Positions 1 through 7,332 of a stretch of DNA of 57,416 nucleotides are shown here, piece by piece; position 1 is the stretch's first letter, and each line of letters starts with the position of its first letter. Below the pieces are notes generated by a model. That model did no database searches. It was not told the origin of the DNA and was given only the letters and a program-made list of their open reading frames with translations. Where the stretch lies: assembly GCA_016869145.1 (NCBI GenBank), contig VGEU01000010.1, positions 1-57,416 of the forward strand, in the 5' to 3' direction. The translations under genes and the position numbers were made by a program. Source of the DNA: Alphaproteobacteria bacterium. GTDB lineage: Bacteria; Pseudomonadota; Alphaproteobacteria; MPNO01; VGEU01.

Positions 1-357
1 AAGACGACGGAGTGGAAGAGCGAGGGGCTGCGGGCGTATCAGCGGCGCACGCTTGCCGCCGAGGCGCTGATCGCGGGCTGCTACCTCGCCGGCACCAACA
101 CGCGCCGGGTGCGCCGGGCGCTGGGCGCCCTGTTTGGCGGCGCGGTCGGCAAGGACATCGTGAGCCGGACGTGGCGCAAGGTGAAGGGCGATTGGGACGC
201 CTGGAACACCCGCTCGCTGGCTGGGGAGCCGATTGTGCGATTGATCCTCGACGGCACGGTGGTACGCGTGCGGCTCGACCGCAAAGCGACCTCGATCTCG
301 CTGCTTGTTGTCCTGGGCGTGCGCGAAGAGGTGCCGTCGCGAACGCCGTCGGATTGA
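1..357 (+). pseudogene. IS256-family (mutator-type) transposase remnant
   Basis: The reading frame is open from the first base of the window to a stop at 355. It matches the central part of IS256-family transposases: an N-terminal helical region that resembles 'GTNTRRVRRALGALFGG', then the RNase H-like core entry 'LILDGTVVRVRLDRKA', which carries the first catalytic Asp, then 'ISLLVVLGVRE'. Family similarity stops abruptly at about base 330, and the second Asp and the Glu of the DDE triad, about 200 residues further on in intact members, are missing. The 5' end lies outside the window. It is therefore a dead insertion-sequence relic. Bases 358-569 after it show no further transposase similarity and no recognisable gene. 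Confidence 0.8.
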
Positions 358-569
358 TCGCCGACGACGGACAGGGCATCGAGTTTGTCCAATCACCCTC
401 GTGCCACTTAGACCAATCGGCCGACGGGTCAAAGTGTTTTTTTGCCGAATCTCGGTTGGGGCGCTCGCGGCCTCTGGTGTATCGTCGGCGTCATCGCATA
501 TCAGCAGACGAAAATTCGTTAACCAAGAACCGATGCGTCGCCGTCGGGCAAGATCAGGAGAACCAGGAC

Positions 570-935
570 GTGGCTGAGCTGTTCGTGGGCAAGGAAACTG
601 AGTTCGGCGAACGCGATCGCAAGATCATCGCCCAGGGCGAGCTCGAGATCGGCATATTCCGGCTCGACGGTCAGTTCTATGCCTGGGAGAACAATTGCGT
701 CCACCAGGGCGGCCCGATCTGCCAGGGCAAGATCCTGGGCAGGGTCGAGGAGATTCTCGGCCCCGACAAGACCAGCAAGGGGCTCAAGTTCTCCGAGACC
801 GACACCCACATCGTCTGCCCCTGGCACGGCTACGAATACAACATCAAGACCGGCCGCCACCCCGGCGACCGCAACGTGCGGCTGAAGCCGTACGAGGTGA
901 AGGTGAAGAACGGAGACGTGTATGTTGTCGTCTAA
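570..935 (+). CDS. Rieske [2Fe-2S] ferredoxin-like protein
   Basis: A 121-residue single-domain Rieske protein. The two cluster-binding boxes are 'NNCVHQGGP' (Cys-X-His) and 'CPWHGYEYN' (Cys-X2-His). About 40 residues separate them, more than in typical bacterial Rieske ferredoxins because of an insert containing 'ILGPDKTSKGLKFSE'. It should carry electrons to an oxygenase or to a partner enzyme in the cytoplasm. The GTG at 570 is chosen because AGGAG lies at 556-560 with normal spacing and the Rieske fold begins just after it; the frame is open far upstream but that part has no similarity. It overlaps the next gene by 14 bases, so the two are probably translated together. The physiological partner is not known. 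Confidence 0.85.
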   Translation: MAELFVGKETEFGERDRKIIAQGELEIGIFRLDGQFYAWENNCVHQGGPICQGKILGRVEEILGPDKTSKGLKFSETDTHIVCPWHGYEYNIKTGRHPGDRNVRLKPYEVKVKNGDVYVVV

Positions 936-1263
936 GCCGCAACCGCAGGATCAATCCGACGGCGCCGCGAGCATCGAGGCGGCGGCCCTGACCGCCCTGG
1001 CGGTCGCCGAGAAGGCGCTCGCCGAGGGCACGACCGACCAGATCTCGCGCGAGGCGGTCCAACGCCTCCTGACCGCGGGCGCCCGCCTGTTCGCCAACAA
1101 GATCGAGATGGAGGAGAAGTTCTTCCTGCCCTTCATCTCGCGCGATGCGGCGACGGCGACCGACGTGGTGGTCACGGTGTCGGAGATGCTGCGCGCGGTG
1201 AACCTCAATACCTTCGACCTCGCGATGTGGTTCCGCCGGCCGCGTCCGGACGACGCGCCCTGA
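922..1263 (+). CDS. small conserved-context protein of unknown function
   Basis: A 113-residue protein with no family I can name. It starts inside the end of the Rieske gene (ATG at 922, 14-base overlap). It has an Ala-rich N-terminal half predicted to be helical, a middle segment 'FANKIEMEEKFFLPFISRDA', and a short tail 'MWFRRPRPDDAP'. No signal peptide, membrane segment or Cys motif is visible. The overlap with a Rieske gene and the following amidohydrolase suggest it is a subunit or accessory factor of the same enzyme system; that is inference from position only. Confidence 0.65.
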   Translation: MLSSKPQPQDQSDGAASIEAAALTALAVAEKALAEGTTDQISREAVQRLLTAGARLFANKIEMEEKFFLPFISRDAATATDVVVTVSEMLRAVNLNTFDLAMWFRRPRPDDAP

Positions 1264-1296
1264 ACCGGCCCCGCGAGCGAACGCGACCTGACGACG

Positions 1297-1328
1297 GAAC
1301 ATCGAACAGACTGAACATCGAACAGACT
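1297..1328 (+). repeat. perfect 16-bp tandem duplication
   Basis: Bases 1297-1312 (GAACATCGAACAGACT) are repeated exactly at 1313-1328. The pair lies in the 116-base gap between the small unknown gene and the amidohydrolase. It looks like a slipped-strand duplication; no binding function can be assigned. Confidence 0.85.
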
Positions 1329-1379
1329 GGGACGGATCAACCTGGAGGGCATCGCGCGCGATGCCGATGGAGATAGTGA

Positions 1380-2615
1380 ATGGACACGGGCATCGAGCAG
1401 GTCAAGGAAATCCCGATCAAGCAGATCGACGTCTACACCGACACGCGTGACATCCTGGCCCGCGCCCGGAAATACGCGGTCAAGAACAAGCTCGAGGACG
1501 TGTTCATCTGCGACATCGATTCGCACCACACCGAGACCGAGCACTGGCACGAGATCATCAAGTTCATCTCCGATCCGGTCCTCCGCGCGCAGGCGATGGA
1601 GTACCAGTCGAGCCGCACCGGCGCGCCGCCATACGGCCTCAACGGCGATTTCGGCCTGCGCTACCAGGACATCGGCGGCCGCGTGCCGCATCAGTCGTCC
1701 CGGCGCGAGAAGGTCGAGGACACCAGCGTCCACCGCGACGTGACACTGGCGCGCCGCGCCTATGAGAGCCTCGGGCTCGACTACCAGATCATCTTCCCGA
1801 CCCCGATGCTGTTCCTCGGGGTCCATCCGCAGCCCGAGATGGAGGTCTATCTCGGCGACGCCTACAACCGCTGGACCGTCGAGAACGTGCTCAAGGCCGA
1901 CGACAAGCTCAAGATCATGGCCTATCTGCCGTTCGGCGATCCCGATGCCTGCATGCGGACGATCGAGGAGTTCGGCGGCGCACCCGGCGTCATCGGCTTC
2001 ATGGTCACCTCCGTCCGCTTCAAGCCGATCCATCACAACCAGTACATGAAGATCTACCGCGCGCTCGAGGAGCGCGGTCTGCCGATCGGGTTCCACGCCG
2101 GCTACTACTGGCAGGACCCCTCGATGCTCCAGGTGAACCGCTTCGGCTCGATGCACGCGCTCTCGTTCGTGTGGTGCAACGTGCTGCACATGACCAACTG
2201 GGTCATGAACGGCCTGCCCGAGCGCTTCCCCGGGCTCAAGCCGGTGTGGATCGAATCCGGCCTCTCCTGGGTGCCGTGGCTGATGCAGCGCCTCGACCAC
2301 ACCTACATGATGCGGACCTCGGAGGCGCCGCTCCTCAAGCGCAAGCCGAGCGAGTATATGCGCGAGATGTTCTACACCTCGCAACCGCTCGAGCTCGACC
2401 ACATGAAGGCGGTCGAGTGCACCTTCGACATGATCGACGCGAAGAACTCGCTTCTCTACGCGTCGGACTGGCCGCACTGGGACTTCGATGCGCCGTCGAC
2501 GATCTGGGACCTGCCGTTCCTCGACGAGCAGGCCAAGCGCAACATCCTCGGCATGAGCGCCTCGAAGCTGTTCAAGCTGAAGGTGCCCGCGACCAAGAAG
2601 AAGATCGCCGCCTGA
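1380..2615 (+). CDS. amidohydrolase-superfamily protein (amidohydrolase 2 type)
   Basis: A 411-residue TIM-barrel metal-dependent hydrolase or decarboxylase. The N-terminal metal motif is D47-S48-H49-x-x-E52, the D-S-H-x-x-E variant rather than H-x-H. Other expected active-site positions are H239 in 'GFHAGYYW' and D363 in 'YASDWPHWDFD'. The family includes hydrolases and nonoxidative decarboxylases of aromatic or muconate acids, so the reaction cannot be read from sequence. It is the third gene after the Rieske protein and the small unknown protein, in the same direction, with a hairpin terminator after it. The gene is longer than 2-amino-3-carboxymuconate semialdehyde decarboxylases (about 330 residues) and lies 11 kb from the catabolic cluster, so that identity is not favoured. 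Confidence 0.85.
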   Translation: MDTGIEQVKEIPIKQIDVYTDTRDILARARKYAVKNKLEDVFICDIDSHHTETEHWHEIIKFISDPVLRAQAMEYQSSRTGAPPYGLNGDFGLRYQDIGGRVPHQSSRREKVEDTSVHRDVTLARRAYESLGLDYQIIFPTPMLFLGVHPQPEMEVYLGDAYNRWTVENVLKADDKLKIMAYLPFGDPDACMRTIEEFGGAPGVIGFMVTSVRFKPIHHNQYMKIYRALEERGLPIGFHAGYYWQDPSMLQVNRFGSMHALSFVWCNVLHMTNWVMNGLPERFPGLKPVWIESGLSWVPWLMQRLDHTYMMRTSEAPLLKRKPSEYMREMFYTSQPLELDHMKAVECTFDMIDAKNSLLYASDWPHWDFDAPSTIWDLPFLDEQAKRNILGMSASKLFKLKVPATKKKIAA

Positions 2616-2642
2616 GGACGGGCGCGGTCGCGACCGAGACGG

Positions 2643-2672
2643 AGGGCCGGCCCGCGCCGGCCCTTCTTCGTT
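2643..2672 (+). terminator. rho-independent terminator after the amidohydrolase gene
   Basis: A perfect 9-bp stem (AGGGCCGGC at 2643-2651, GCCGGCCCT at 2656-2664) with a 4-base loop is followed by a pyrimidine-rich TCTTCGTT tail. It sits 27 bases after the amidohydrolase stop and just before the next gene, so it probably separates two transcripts. Confidence 0.75.
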
Positions 2673-2684
2673 GAGGGTGAGGCG

Positions 2685-3626
2685 ATGGCGGAAGAGCCCG
2701 CGGTCACGATCGTCGGCGCCGGCGCGACGGGGTGCTATCTCGCCGGGCGCATGGCTGCGGCCGGCATTCCGGTCGCACTTCTCGCGCGCGGCGCGAGCCT
2801 CGCCGCGATCGGCGCCGACGGCATCCGCATCGAGGGGCCCGATGGAACACTGCGCGCGCGGCCGGCGCGCCTCTTCGCCGCCGGCGACCGCCCGCCGCCG
2901 ACTGACGTCGTGATCCTGCTCGTCAAGTCCTACGACACCGACGGCGTGCACGCCCTCCTGCCGGCCCTGATCGGCGTGCGCGGCTACGTGCTGACGCTCC
3001 AGAACGGGATCGAGAACGAGACCATCCTCGCCGCGGCGCTCGGGCCGGATCGCGTGATGTCGGGGAGCCTCTATATCGGTGTCGCGCGCACGGCACCCGG
3101 CGTCGTCGCGGCGCGCACCGGCGCCCGCATCGTGATGGGCCGCGGCGGCGCCGACGCGGCCGCACCCGTCGCGGCCCTCGCCGCCATGTTCGCACGCGCC
3201 GGCATCGACTGCGCGGTCGAGACCGATGTGCTTCGCGCCAAATGGCAGAAGTTTCTCTTCAACTGCGGACTCAACCCGCTCTCCGCCGTCGCCGGTGTGC
3301 GCCTCGGCGCGATCATGGCCGACGCCGAGGGCGCGCGGCTCTTCACCGCGCTCGTCGACGAGGCCTACCGCGCGGGCCGCGCTGCCGGCGCTCCGATCGA
3401 TGAGGCCGCGCGCGAGGCCGTTCTCGCCCTCGCGGCGCGGACCGACATCGGCTCGTCGATGGCCGAGGATCTAGCGGCCGGGCGCCCGCTCGAGGCCGAT
3501 GCGTTCGCCGGCACCGTCCAGCGCCTCGCCCGTCGCCACGGTCTCGCGACGCCCGCAACCGATTCCGTCGCCGCGCTCCTCGGCCTTCTCGACCGGGGTC
3601 GTCAGCGCCAGTCGTCGGCGACGTAG
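2685..3626 (+). CDS. 2-dehydropantoate 2-reductase family protein (PanE/ApbA-like)
   Basis: A 313-residue NADP-dependent reductase. The N-terminal Rossmann motif is 'IVGAGATGCYLAGRM' (GxGxxG at 11-16). Typical ketopantoate-reductase landmarks follow: K81 in 'LLVKSYD', 'LQNGIEN' around 106-111, and the catalytic-lysine region 'AKWQKFLFNCGLNPLSA' at 185-201. The authentic panE enzyme reduces ketopantoate in pantothenate synthesis, but paralogues acting on other keto acids are common, so the substrate is open. The ATG at 2685 follows the purine-rich GAGGGTGAGG. The last 25 bases overlap the end of the convergent GNAT gene. Confidence 0.85.
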   Translation: MAEEPAVTIVGAGATGCYLAGRMAAAGIPVALLARGASLAAIGADGIRIEGPDGTLRARPARLFAAGDRPPPTDVVILLVKSYDTDGVHALLPALIGVRGYVLTLQNGIENETILAAALGPDRVMSGSLYIGVARTAPGVVAARTGARIVMGRGGADAAAPVAALAAMFARAGIDCAVETDVLRAKWQKFLFNCGLNPLSAVAGVRLGAIMADAEGARLFTALVDEAYRAGRAAGAPIDEAAREAVLALAARTDIGSSMAEDLAAGRPLEADAFAGTVQRLARRHGLATPATDSVAALLGLLDRGRQRQSSAT

Positions 3627-4618
3627 ACGCCCGCGCGGTTGTAGCCGGCCGCGTGCGGACGGAACATCGCGATGCCGTTCATGAAGCTGCGATAGCCTGC
3701 GTCCCGCATCCGCCGGTAGGCGTCATGCCGGTTGGCGTTGCAGCCGGCGACGAGGCGTTTCTGCCCGGCCGTCGCGGCGGCCGCCTCGGCGGCGGCGAGG
3801 AGGCGCGAGAAACGCTCGCCCGCGCCCGCACCATCGGCGCCCGAACCATCTGAGCCCGAACCATCTGAGCCCGAACCGTCTGAGCCCGAACTATCAGAGA
3901 CCACGGCGAACTTCACATAGAACGTGCCGCCACCGGCCTCCGATCCGGCGCCGATGTGACAGACGGCGAAGCCGGCGATGGCCCCGCTCTCGTAGAGGAG
4001 GAGCCCATCGCCGATCCCCTGGGCGACGCAATGCTCGATCTCGCGACCGAGGTCGAGACCGCGGTGCACGCGGTCGGCGACGGCACGGCAGCCGTCGAGC
4101 GCGGCGGCCCGCGCCGCACGATCGAGCGTCGAGAACGACACCGTGGCAGAATCAGGCGTTGCGTGGCCGACCGGTTTTTCCATCACCGCCGTCATCGCCG
4201 CCGGCCAGAAGCCATAGGTCTCGTAGAGGCGGATGTGCCTCGTGCTCTGCGGATGGGTGAACAGGCCGACGAAGCCGACGCCCCGACGATCGAACTCGGC
4301 GACCATCGCCGGCATCAGGAGCCGCGCGATCCCCTTGCTCCACCAGTCGGGGTGGACGGTGATCGGGCCGAGGATTCCGGCCGAGCCCCAGTGCATGCCG
4401 ATCACCGAGCCGATCACGGCGCCGTGGACATCGGCGACGAAGAGCAGCGCCGGATCGGTGCGGTAGCGGGTGCGGACGGTATCGGCATCGGCGCGGAACT
4501 TGGTCGGATCGGGGAGGCCGAAGAAGGTGCCGAACGCGAGACGGTGGACGCGGGCGACGGCGTCGAGATCGGCCTCGCGCGCCGGCCGGATGGTGACCGG
4601 CGGATCGGCGGCGTTCAT
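3602..4618 (-). CDS. GNAT-family N-acetyltransferase with a repeat linker
   Basis: A 338-residue protein with an N-terminal GNAT domain (about 8-150). The acetyl-CoA-binding strand-loop-helix is 'ITVHPDWWSKGIARLLM' at 86-102. The second half (155-338) looks like a divergent second GNAT-like lobe. A low-complexity Ser-Gly-Ser-Asp-Gly linker (about 241-267), encoded by a 15-bp minisatellite, interrupts it. The start codon overlaps the stop of the preceding bicupin gene as ATGA, so the two are translationally coupled in one operon. It is the last of four minus-strand genes. The acceptor substrate is unknown; the operon suggests a small carboxylate, an amine or a metabolite repair role. Confidence 0.85.
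   Translation of the reverse strand: MNAADPPVTIRPAREADLDAVARVHRLAFGTFFGLPDPTKFRADADTVRTRYRTDPALLFVADVHGAVIGSVIGMHWGSAGILGPITVHPDWWSKGIARLLMPAMVAEFDRRGVGFVGLFTHPQSTRHIRLYETYGFWPAAMTAVMEKPVGHATPDSATVSFSTLDRAARAAALDGCRAVADRVHRGLDLGREIEHCVAQGIGDGLLLYESGAIAGFAVCHIGAGSEAGGGTFYVKFAVVSDSSGSDGSGSDGSGSDGSGADGAGAGERFSRLLAAAEAAAATAGQKRLVAGCNANRHDAYRRMRDAGYRSFMNGIAMFRPHAAGYNRAGVYVADDWR
3825..3898. repeat. 15-bp minisatellite inside the GNAT gene
   Basis: About five imperfect copies of a 15-bp unit (plus strand, roughly GCCCGAACCATCTGA) lie end to end; the outer copies are most diverged. The unit length is a multiple of three, so copy-number changes keep the frame and alter the length of a Ser-Gly-Asp linker in the encoded protein. 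Confidence 0.85.
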
Positions 4619-5661
4619 GGCCGCTCTTCGCGCCAGAGGCCGAGCTTCTCCTGCGTCGCGCGGTCGGAGAAGCTGAACAGGATCGCGGTCTCGTCCGCCT
4701 CGTGCGCGTGGCTCGCCCAGCTCGGCACGACGAAGATGTCGCGCGGTCCCCAGGCGAAGCTGCGCGCGCCGATCACGGTGCGCCCCGATCCTTCCGCCAC
4801 CATGAAGATCGCGCCGTCGGTCGAGCGGTAGGGCGCGCCACGGAAGCCCGCGGGCAGGCGCTGCAGGAAGACGCCCATCGTCGGCATCGCATCGCCACCC
4901 GTCGCCGGGTTCACGAAGCGCATCTTGTGGCCGTGGCAGAGATCGGGCGGCGCGGCGGCGGCCATGGCCGCGAGCGCGGCGCGGCTCCGCGCGAAGGGGT
5001 AATGAACGAGCGGCGAGGTCGCGCGGTCGGGGCGGAAGGTCTCGGGCAGCATGTTCGACCCGAACCGCGCCAGCGTATCGCCGGCCGGCCGCGTCGCCGC
5101 CGCGCCGCCCGGACGCGCCGGCTCGAAGAAGGTGGTGTCGAGGAGCGCGAGGAGCCCGTTGTCGAGGCCGTCGAGCCAGACCATCGGCTGGTCGCCGTCA
5201 TGGCCGTGACCATGCCAGGTCCAGCTCGGCGTGATGATGAAGTCGCCCGCGGCCATCGGGATGCGCTCGCCGTCGACCATCGTATAGGCGCCCTCGCCCT
5301 CGACGATGAAGCGGAGCGCCGACTGGGTGTGACGGTGATCGGGCGCGGTCTCGCCGGGCATGATCAGCTGGAGACAGGCATAGAGGCTCCGCGTCGTTCC
5401 CTGGAACCCGTCGAGCGCCGGGTTCTGCAGCACGAGGACGCGCCGCGTCGCCTCCTCGGCGGTCACGAGGCGGCCCGCCTCGAGCAGCAGCGGACGGATG
5501 TCGTCATAGCGCCAGAGCGCCGGCACATAGGTCGGCGTCGGGCGCATCGGCACGAATCTCTGCGTTTCGACCCAGAGCGGCAGGATGTGGTGCGCGCCGA
5601 TGCGGCGGTAATAGTCGAGCCGTTCGGAAGTCTCAGGGACGGAAGTCTCAGGGACGGCCAC
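4615..5661 (-). CDS. bicupin dioxygenase, gentisate 1,2-dioxygenase-like
   Basis: A 348-residue bicupin of the gentisate/1-hydroxy-2-naphthoate dioxygenase family. The N-terminal cupin holds the Fe(II) ligands H109 and H111 ('PDHRHTQSALRFIVEGEG') and H150 ('PSWTWHGHGHDG'). The C-terminal cupin (about 240-340) contains 'DGAIFMVAEGSGRTVIG'. Authentic enzymes open the ring of gentisate between C1 and C2 to give maleylpyruvate; no maleylpyruvate isomerase or fumarylpyruvate hydrolase is next to it, so the substrate may differ. It follows the enolase-superfamily gene by 45 bases and overlaps the GNAT start by ATGA. The N-terminus contains a duplicated VPETS segment from a 15-bp tandem repeat. Confidence 0.85.
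   Translation of the reverse strand: MAVPETSVPETSERLDYYRRIGAHHILPLWVETQRFVPMRPTPTYVPALWRYDDIRPLLLEAGRLVTAEEATRRVLVLQNPALDGFQGTTRSLYACLQLIMPGETAPDHRHTQSALRFIVEGEGAYTMVDGERIPMAAGDFIITPSWTWHGHGHDGDQPMVWLDGLDNGLLALLDTTFFEPARPGGAAATRPAGDTLARFGSNMLPETFRPDRATSPLVHYPFARSRAALAAMAAAAPPDLCHGHKMRFVNPATGGDAMPTMGVFLQRLPAGFRGAPYRSTDGAIFMVAEGSGRTVIGARSFAWGPRDIFVVPSWASHAHEADETAILFSFSDRATQEKLGLWREERP
5626..5655. repeat. perfect 15-bp tandem duplication in the bicupin N-terminus
   Basis: GGAAGTCTCAGGGAC occurs twice in direct succession (5626-5640 and 5641-5655). It adds five residues (V-P-E-T-S) twice near the start of the bicupin protein, ahead of the folded domain. Confidence 0.85.
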
Positions 5662-5706
5662 GGCGGATCCCGTCTGTTGCGACGGCCCAGTCTAGCCGAG
5701 ACGCGT

Positions 5707-6789
5707 TCAGCCGGCGACGCGGTAGCGCTCGCGCACGCCATCCGCCCAGCGGAGCCCATGTCCGGGCACCTCCGACGGCGCGAGCGTGCCGTCGGCGGCG
5801 AGTGTGACGGGATCGGCGAACAGAGGTTCGAGCAGCGGGAAATGCTCGAGCCAGCGCACCGACGGCGCCGCGCACGCGAGATGGACGTAGAGCGCCGGCA
5901 GGAAATGCGGCGATACCGAGAGGCCATAGTGCTCGGCGACGGTCGCGACGCGCATCGATTCCGTGATGCCGCCGATCATCGCGAGATCGGGCTGGAGAAC
6001 CGCGACGCTCCGGTCGTCGAGAAGGGCCGCGAGCTCGACGAGACCCTGGTGGTGCTCGCCGGCAGCGATCGGCACCGGCGCGGTGCGGGCGAGCGCCGCA
6101 TAGCCGCCGGTGTCGGCGACCGGCAACGGCTCCTCGAGCCAGAGGAGGCCGAACTCGGCGCAAGCGCCGGCGAGCCATTGGGCGCGCGCGAGATCGCATT
6201 TCTCGTTGGCGTCCGCCATCAGATCGACATGGTCGGGCAGCGCCTCGCGCACGGCGCGGAGCCGGGCGAGATCGGCGCGGTTGCCGGCGACGCGGAGCTT
6301 CACCGCCGTGCAGCCCATCGCCACATAGGCCCGCGCGCGCTCGACCGCGGAGTCCGGCGCCTGGGTCGGGCCGAACCCGCCCGAGCCATAGACCGGCATT
6401 GCGCGCGCCGTGCCGCCGAGCGCCGCATAGAGCGGCATCCGCGCCGCCTTGGCCTGGCGATCCCAGGCCGCGACGTCGATCGCGGCGATCGCGAGATAGC
6501 CGGTGCCGCGGCCGAGCCGGTTGAGCGAGTCAGCGAGGAGGCGCCAGAGCGCGGGCGGCGGGATCGCGGGCCGGCCGCGGACGAAGCGCTCGAGGAGCGA
6601 GGACGCGGTCGCCGCGACCGTGTCGCCGCCGCCGCCGAGCACATAGGAGAACCCGGTGCCGGTATTGCCGTCGGAATCAGCGAGGTCGACGACGATCACA
6701 TCGACCGCGGTGATGCCGGAGCCGCCGGTCGGCCCGGCGAGCGGGAAGCGGAGAAGCGTCGTCTCGGCGCCGATGATCGTCACGGACAT
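5707..6789 (-). CDS. mandelate racemase/muconate lactonizing enzyme family protein
   Basis: A 360-residue enolase-superfamily enzyme with an N-terminal capping domain (1-125) and a C-terminal barrel. The metal ligands are D193 ('LMADANEK'), E219 ('LWLEEP') and E245 ('AAGEHH'). A D268/H295 dyad ('QPDLA', 'SPHFL') matches the mandelate racemase group. At the end of the second barrel strand the usual K-x-K is K164-L-R166, so the second catalytic Lys is replaced by Arg. Members racemise or dehydrate acid sugars and hydroxy acids. The start at 6789 is chosen because upstream codons give no similarity. The DUF120 gene ends 10 bases upstream and the bicupin follows 45 bases downstream, so it is the second gene of a four-gene operon. 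Confidence 0.88.
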   Translation of the reverse strand: MSVTIIGAETTLLRFPLAGPTGGSGITAVDVIVVDLADSDGNTGTGFSYVLGGGGDTVAATASSLLERFVRGRPAIPPPALWRLLADSLNRLGRGTGYLAIAAIDVAAWDRQAKAARMPLYAALGGTARAMPVYGSGGFGPTQAPDSAVERARAYVAMGCTAVKLRVAGNRADLARLRAVREALPDHVDLMADANEKCDLARAQWLAGACAEFGLLWLEEPLPVADTGGYAALARTAPVPIAAGEHHQGLVELAALLDDRSVAVLQPDLAMIGGITESMRVATVAEHYGLSVSPHFLPALYVHLACAAPSVRWLEHFPLLEPLFADPVTLAADGTLAPSEVPGHGLRWADGVRERYRVAG

Positions 6790-6799
6790 CGCGGACGCC

Positions 6800-7204
6800 T
6801 TAAGTCGAGACCAGCGGTGCCGCGATCTCGACGCGATCGCCGTCGGCGATGCCGAGCGCCGCGCGCACCGCGACCGGGGCAATGATCTCGATCTGGTCGG
6901 CCGGATAGCCCGCGACGGCGGGCACCACGATCGCGCCGTCGATGCGGCCGGCGATGCGGACGCGGTAGCAATAGCCGTCGCACCATTGCGGGTCGGGCGG
7001 GCGGATCACGAGGCCCGGCCGGGCGCGGATCGCGGCCCAGCCGGCACGTCCGACAATGTCGTCGACGACGAGATTGACGGTGCCGGGAAAAGGATCGATG
7101 CCGAGCGTCGCGACGAACTGCGCGCGCGCCCAGTCGAGGCCGGTGAAGTGCCTGCCCTCGCCGACCCCGGTCGCGAGGCGGCCCGTCAGAACGATGCTCG
7201 TCAT
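6800..7204 (-). CDS. DUF120 protein, CTP-dependent riboflavin kinase-like
   Basis: A 134-residue protein that looks like a stand-alone DUF120 domain, the fold of the archaeal CTP-dependent riboflavin kinase RibK. Family landmarks are present in order: 'ATGVGEGRHF' (11-20, Gly-rich loop), 'FPGTVNLVV' (39-47, the PGT-x-N segment near the nucleotide and Mg site), and 'IEIIAPVAVRAALGIADGD' (105-123), the C-terminal signature. Bacteria normally use the unrelated RibF for FMN synthesis, so this is an additional or moonlighting enzyme. The ATG at 7204 is chosen because the family similarity begins five residues later. It is the first gene of a minus-strand operon with an enolase-superfamily enzyme, a bicupin dioxygenase and a GNAT enzyme. 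The activity is inferred from motifs only. Confidence 0.75.
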   Translation of the reverse strand: MTSIVLTGRLATGVGEGRHFTGLDWARAQFVATLGIDPFPGTVNLVVDDIVGRAGWAAIRARPGLVIRPPDPQWCDGYCYRVRIAGRIDGAIVVPAVAGYPADQIEIIAPVAVRAALGIADGDRVEIAAPLVST

Positions 7205-7295
7205 CGCGCGTGTCCCGTCGCCTCGGCCTAATGCTGGGACGAACATGCGGAGGATGGCTGGCGCGGTCCAGCGGATTCCCGCGCGGCCCTTTCCC

Positions 7296-7323
7296 TTGCC
7301 CACGCGCCGCGAACGGTTAGAAT
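7296..7323 (+). promoter_or_regulatory. sigma-70-type promoter of tRNA-Gly
   Basis: TTGCCC at 7296-7301 and TAGAAT at 7318-7323 are separated by 16 bases. A start about seven bases downstream would fall at roughly 7330, just before the mature tRNA 5' end at 7333. Confidence 0.6.
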
Positions 7324-7332
7324 GCGGGAAGC

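Noticed and set aside
1380-2615. Amidohydrolase as 2-amino-3-carboxymuconate semialdehyde decarboxylase
   Set aside because: It is about 80 residues too long, has D-S-H-x-x-E instead of the N-terminal H-x-H, and sits in a different operon. The possibility is not excluded but is not supported.
3602-3626. Overlap of the ketopantoate-reductase-like and GNAT genes as a sign of a wrong stop
   Set aside because: Similar short convergent overlaps occur at the reductase/glycosyltransferase (24979-24986) and lipB/atp12 (36637-36662) junctions, and both proteins end normally for their families.
4702-6885. Open frame of 727 codons on the plus strand opposite the bicupin and the enolase-family gene
   Set aside because: Same pattern: an antisense shadow of genes with clear active sites, and no recognisable domain.
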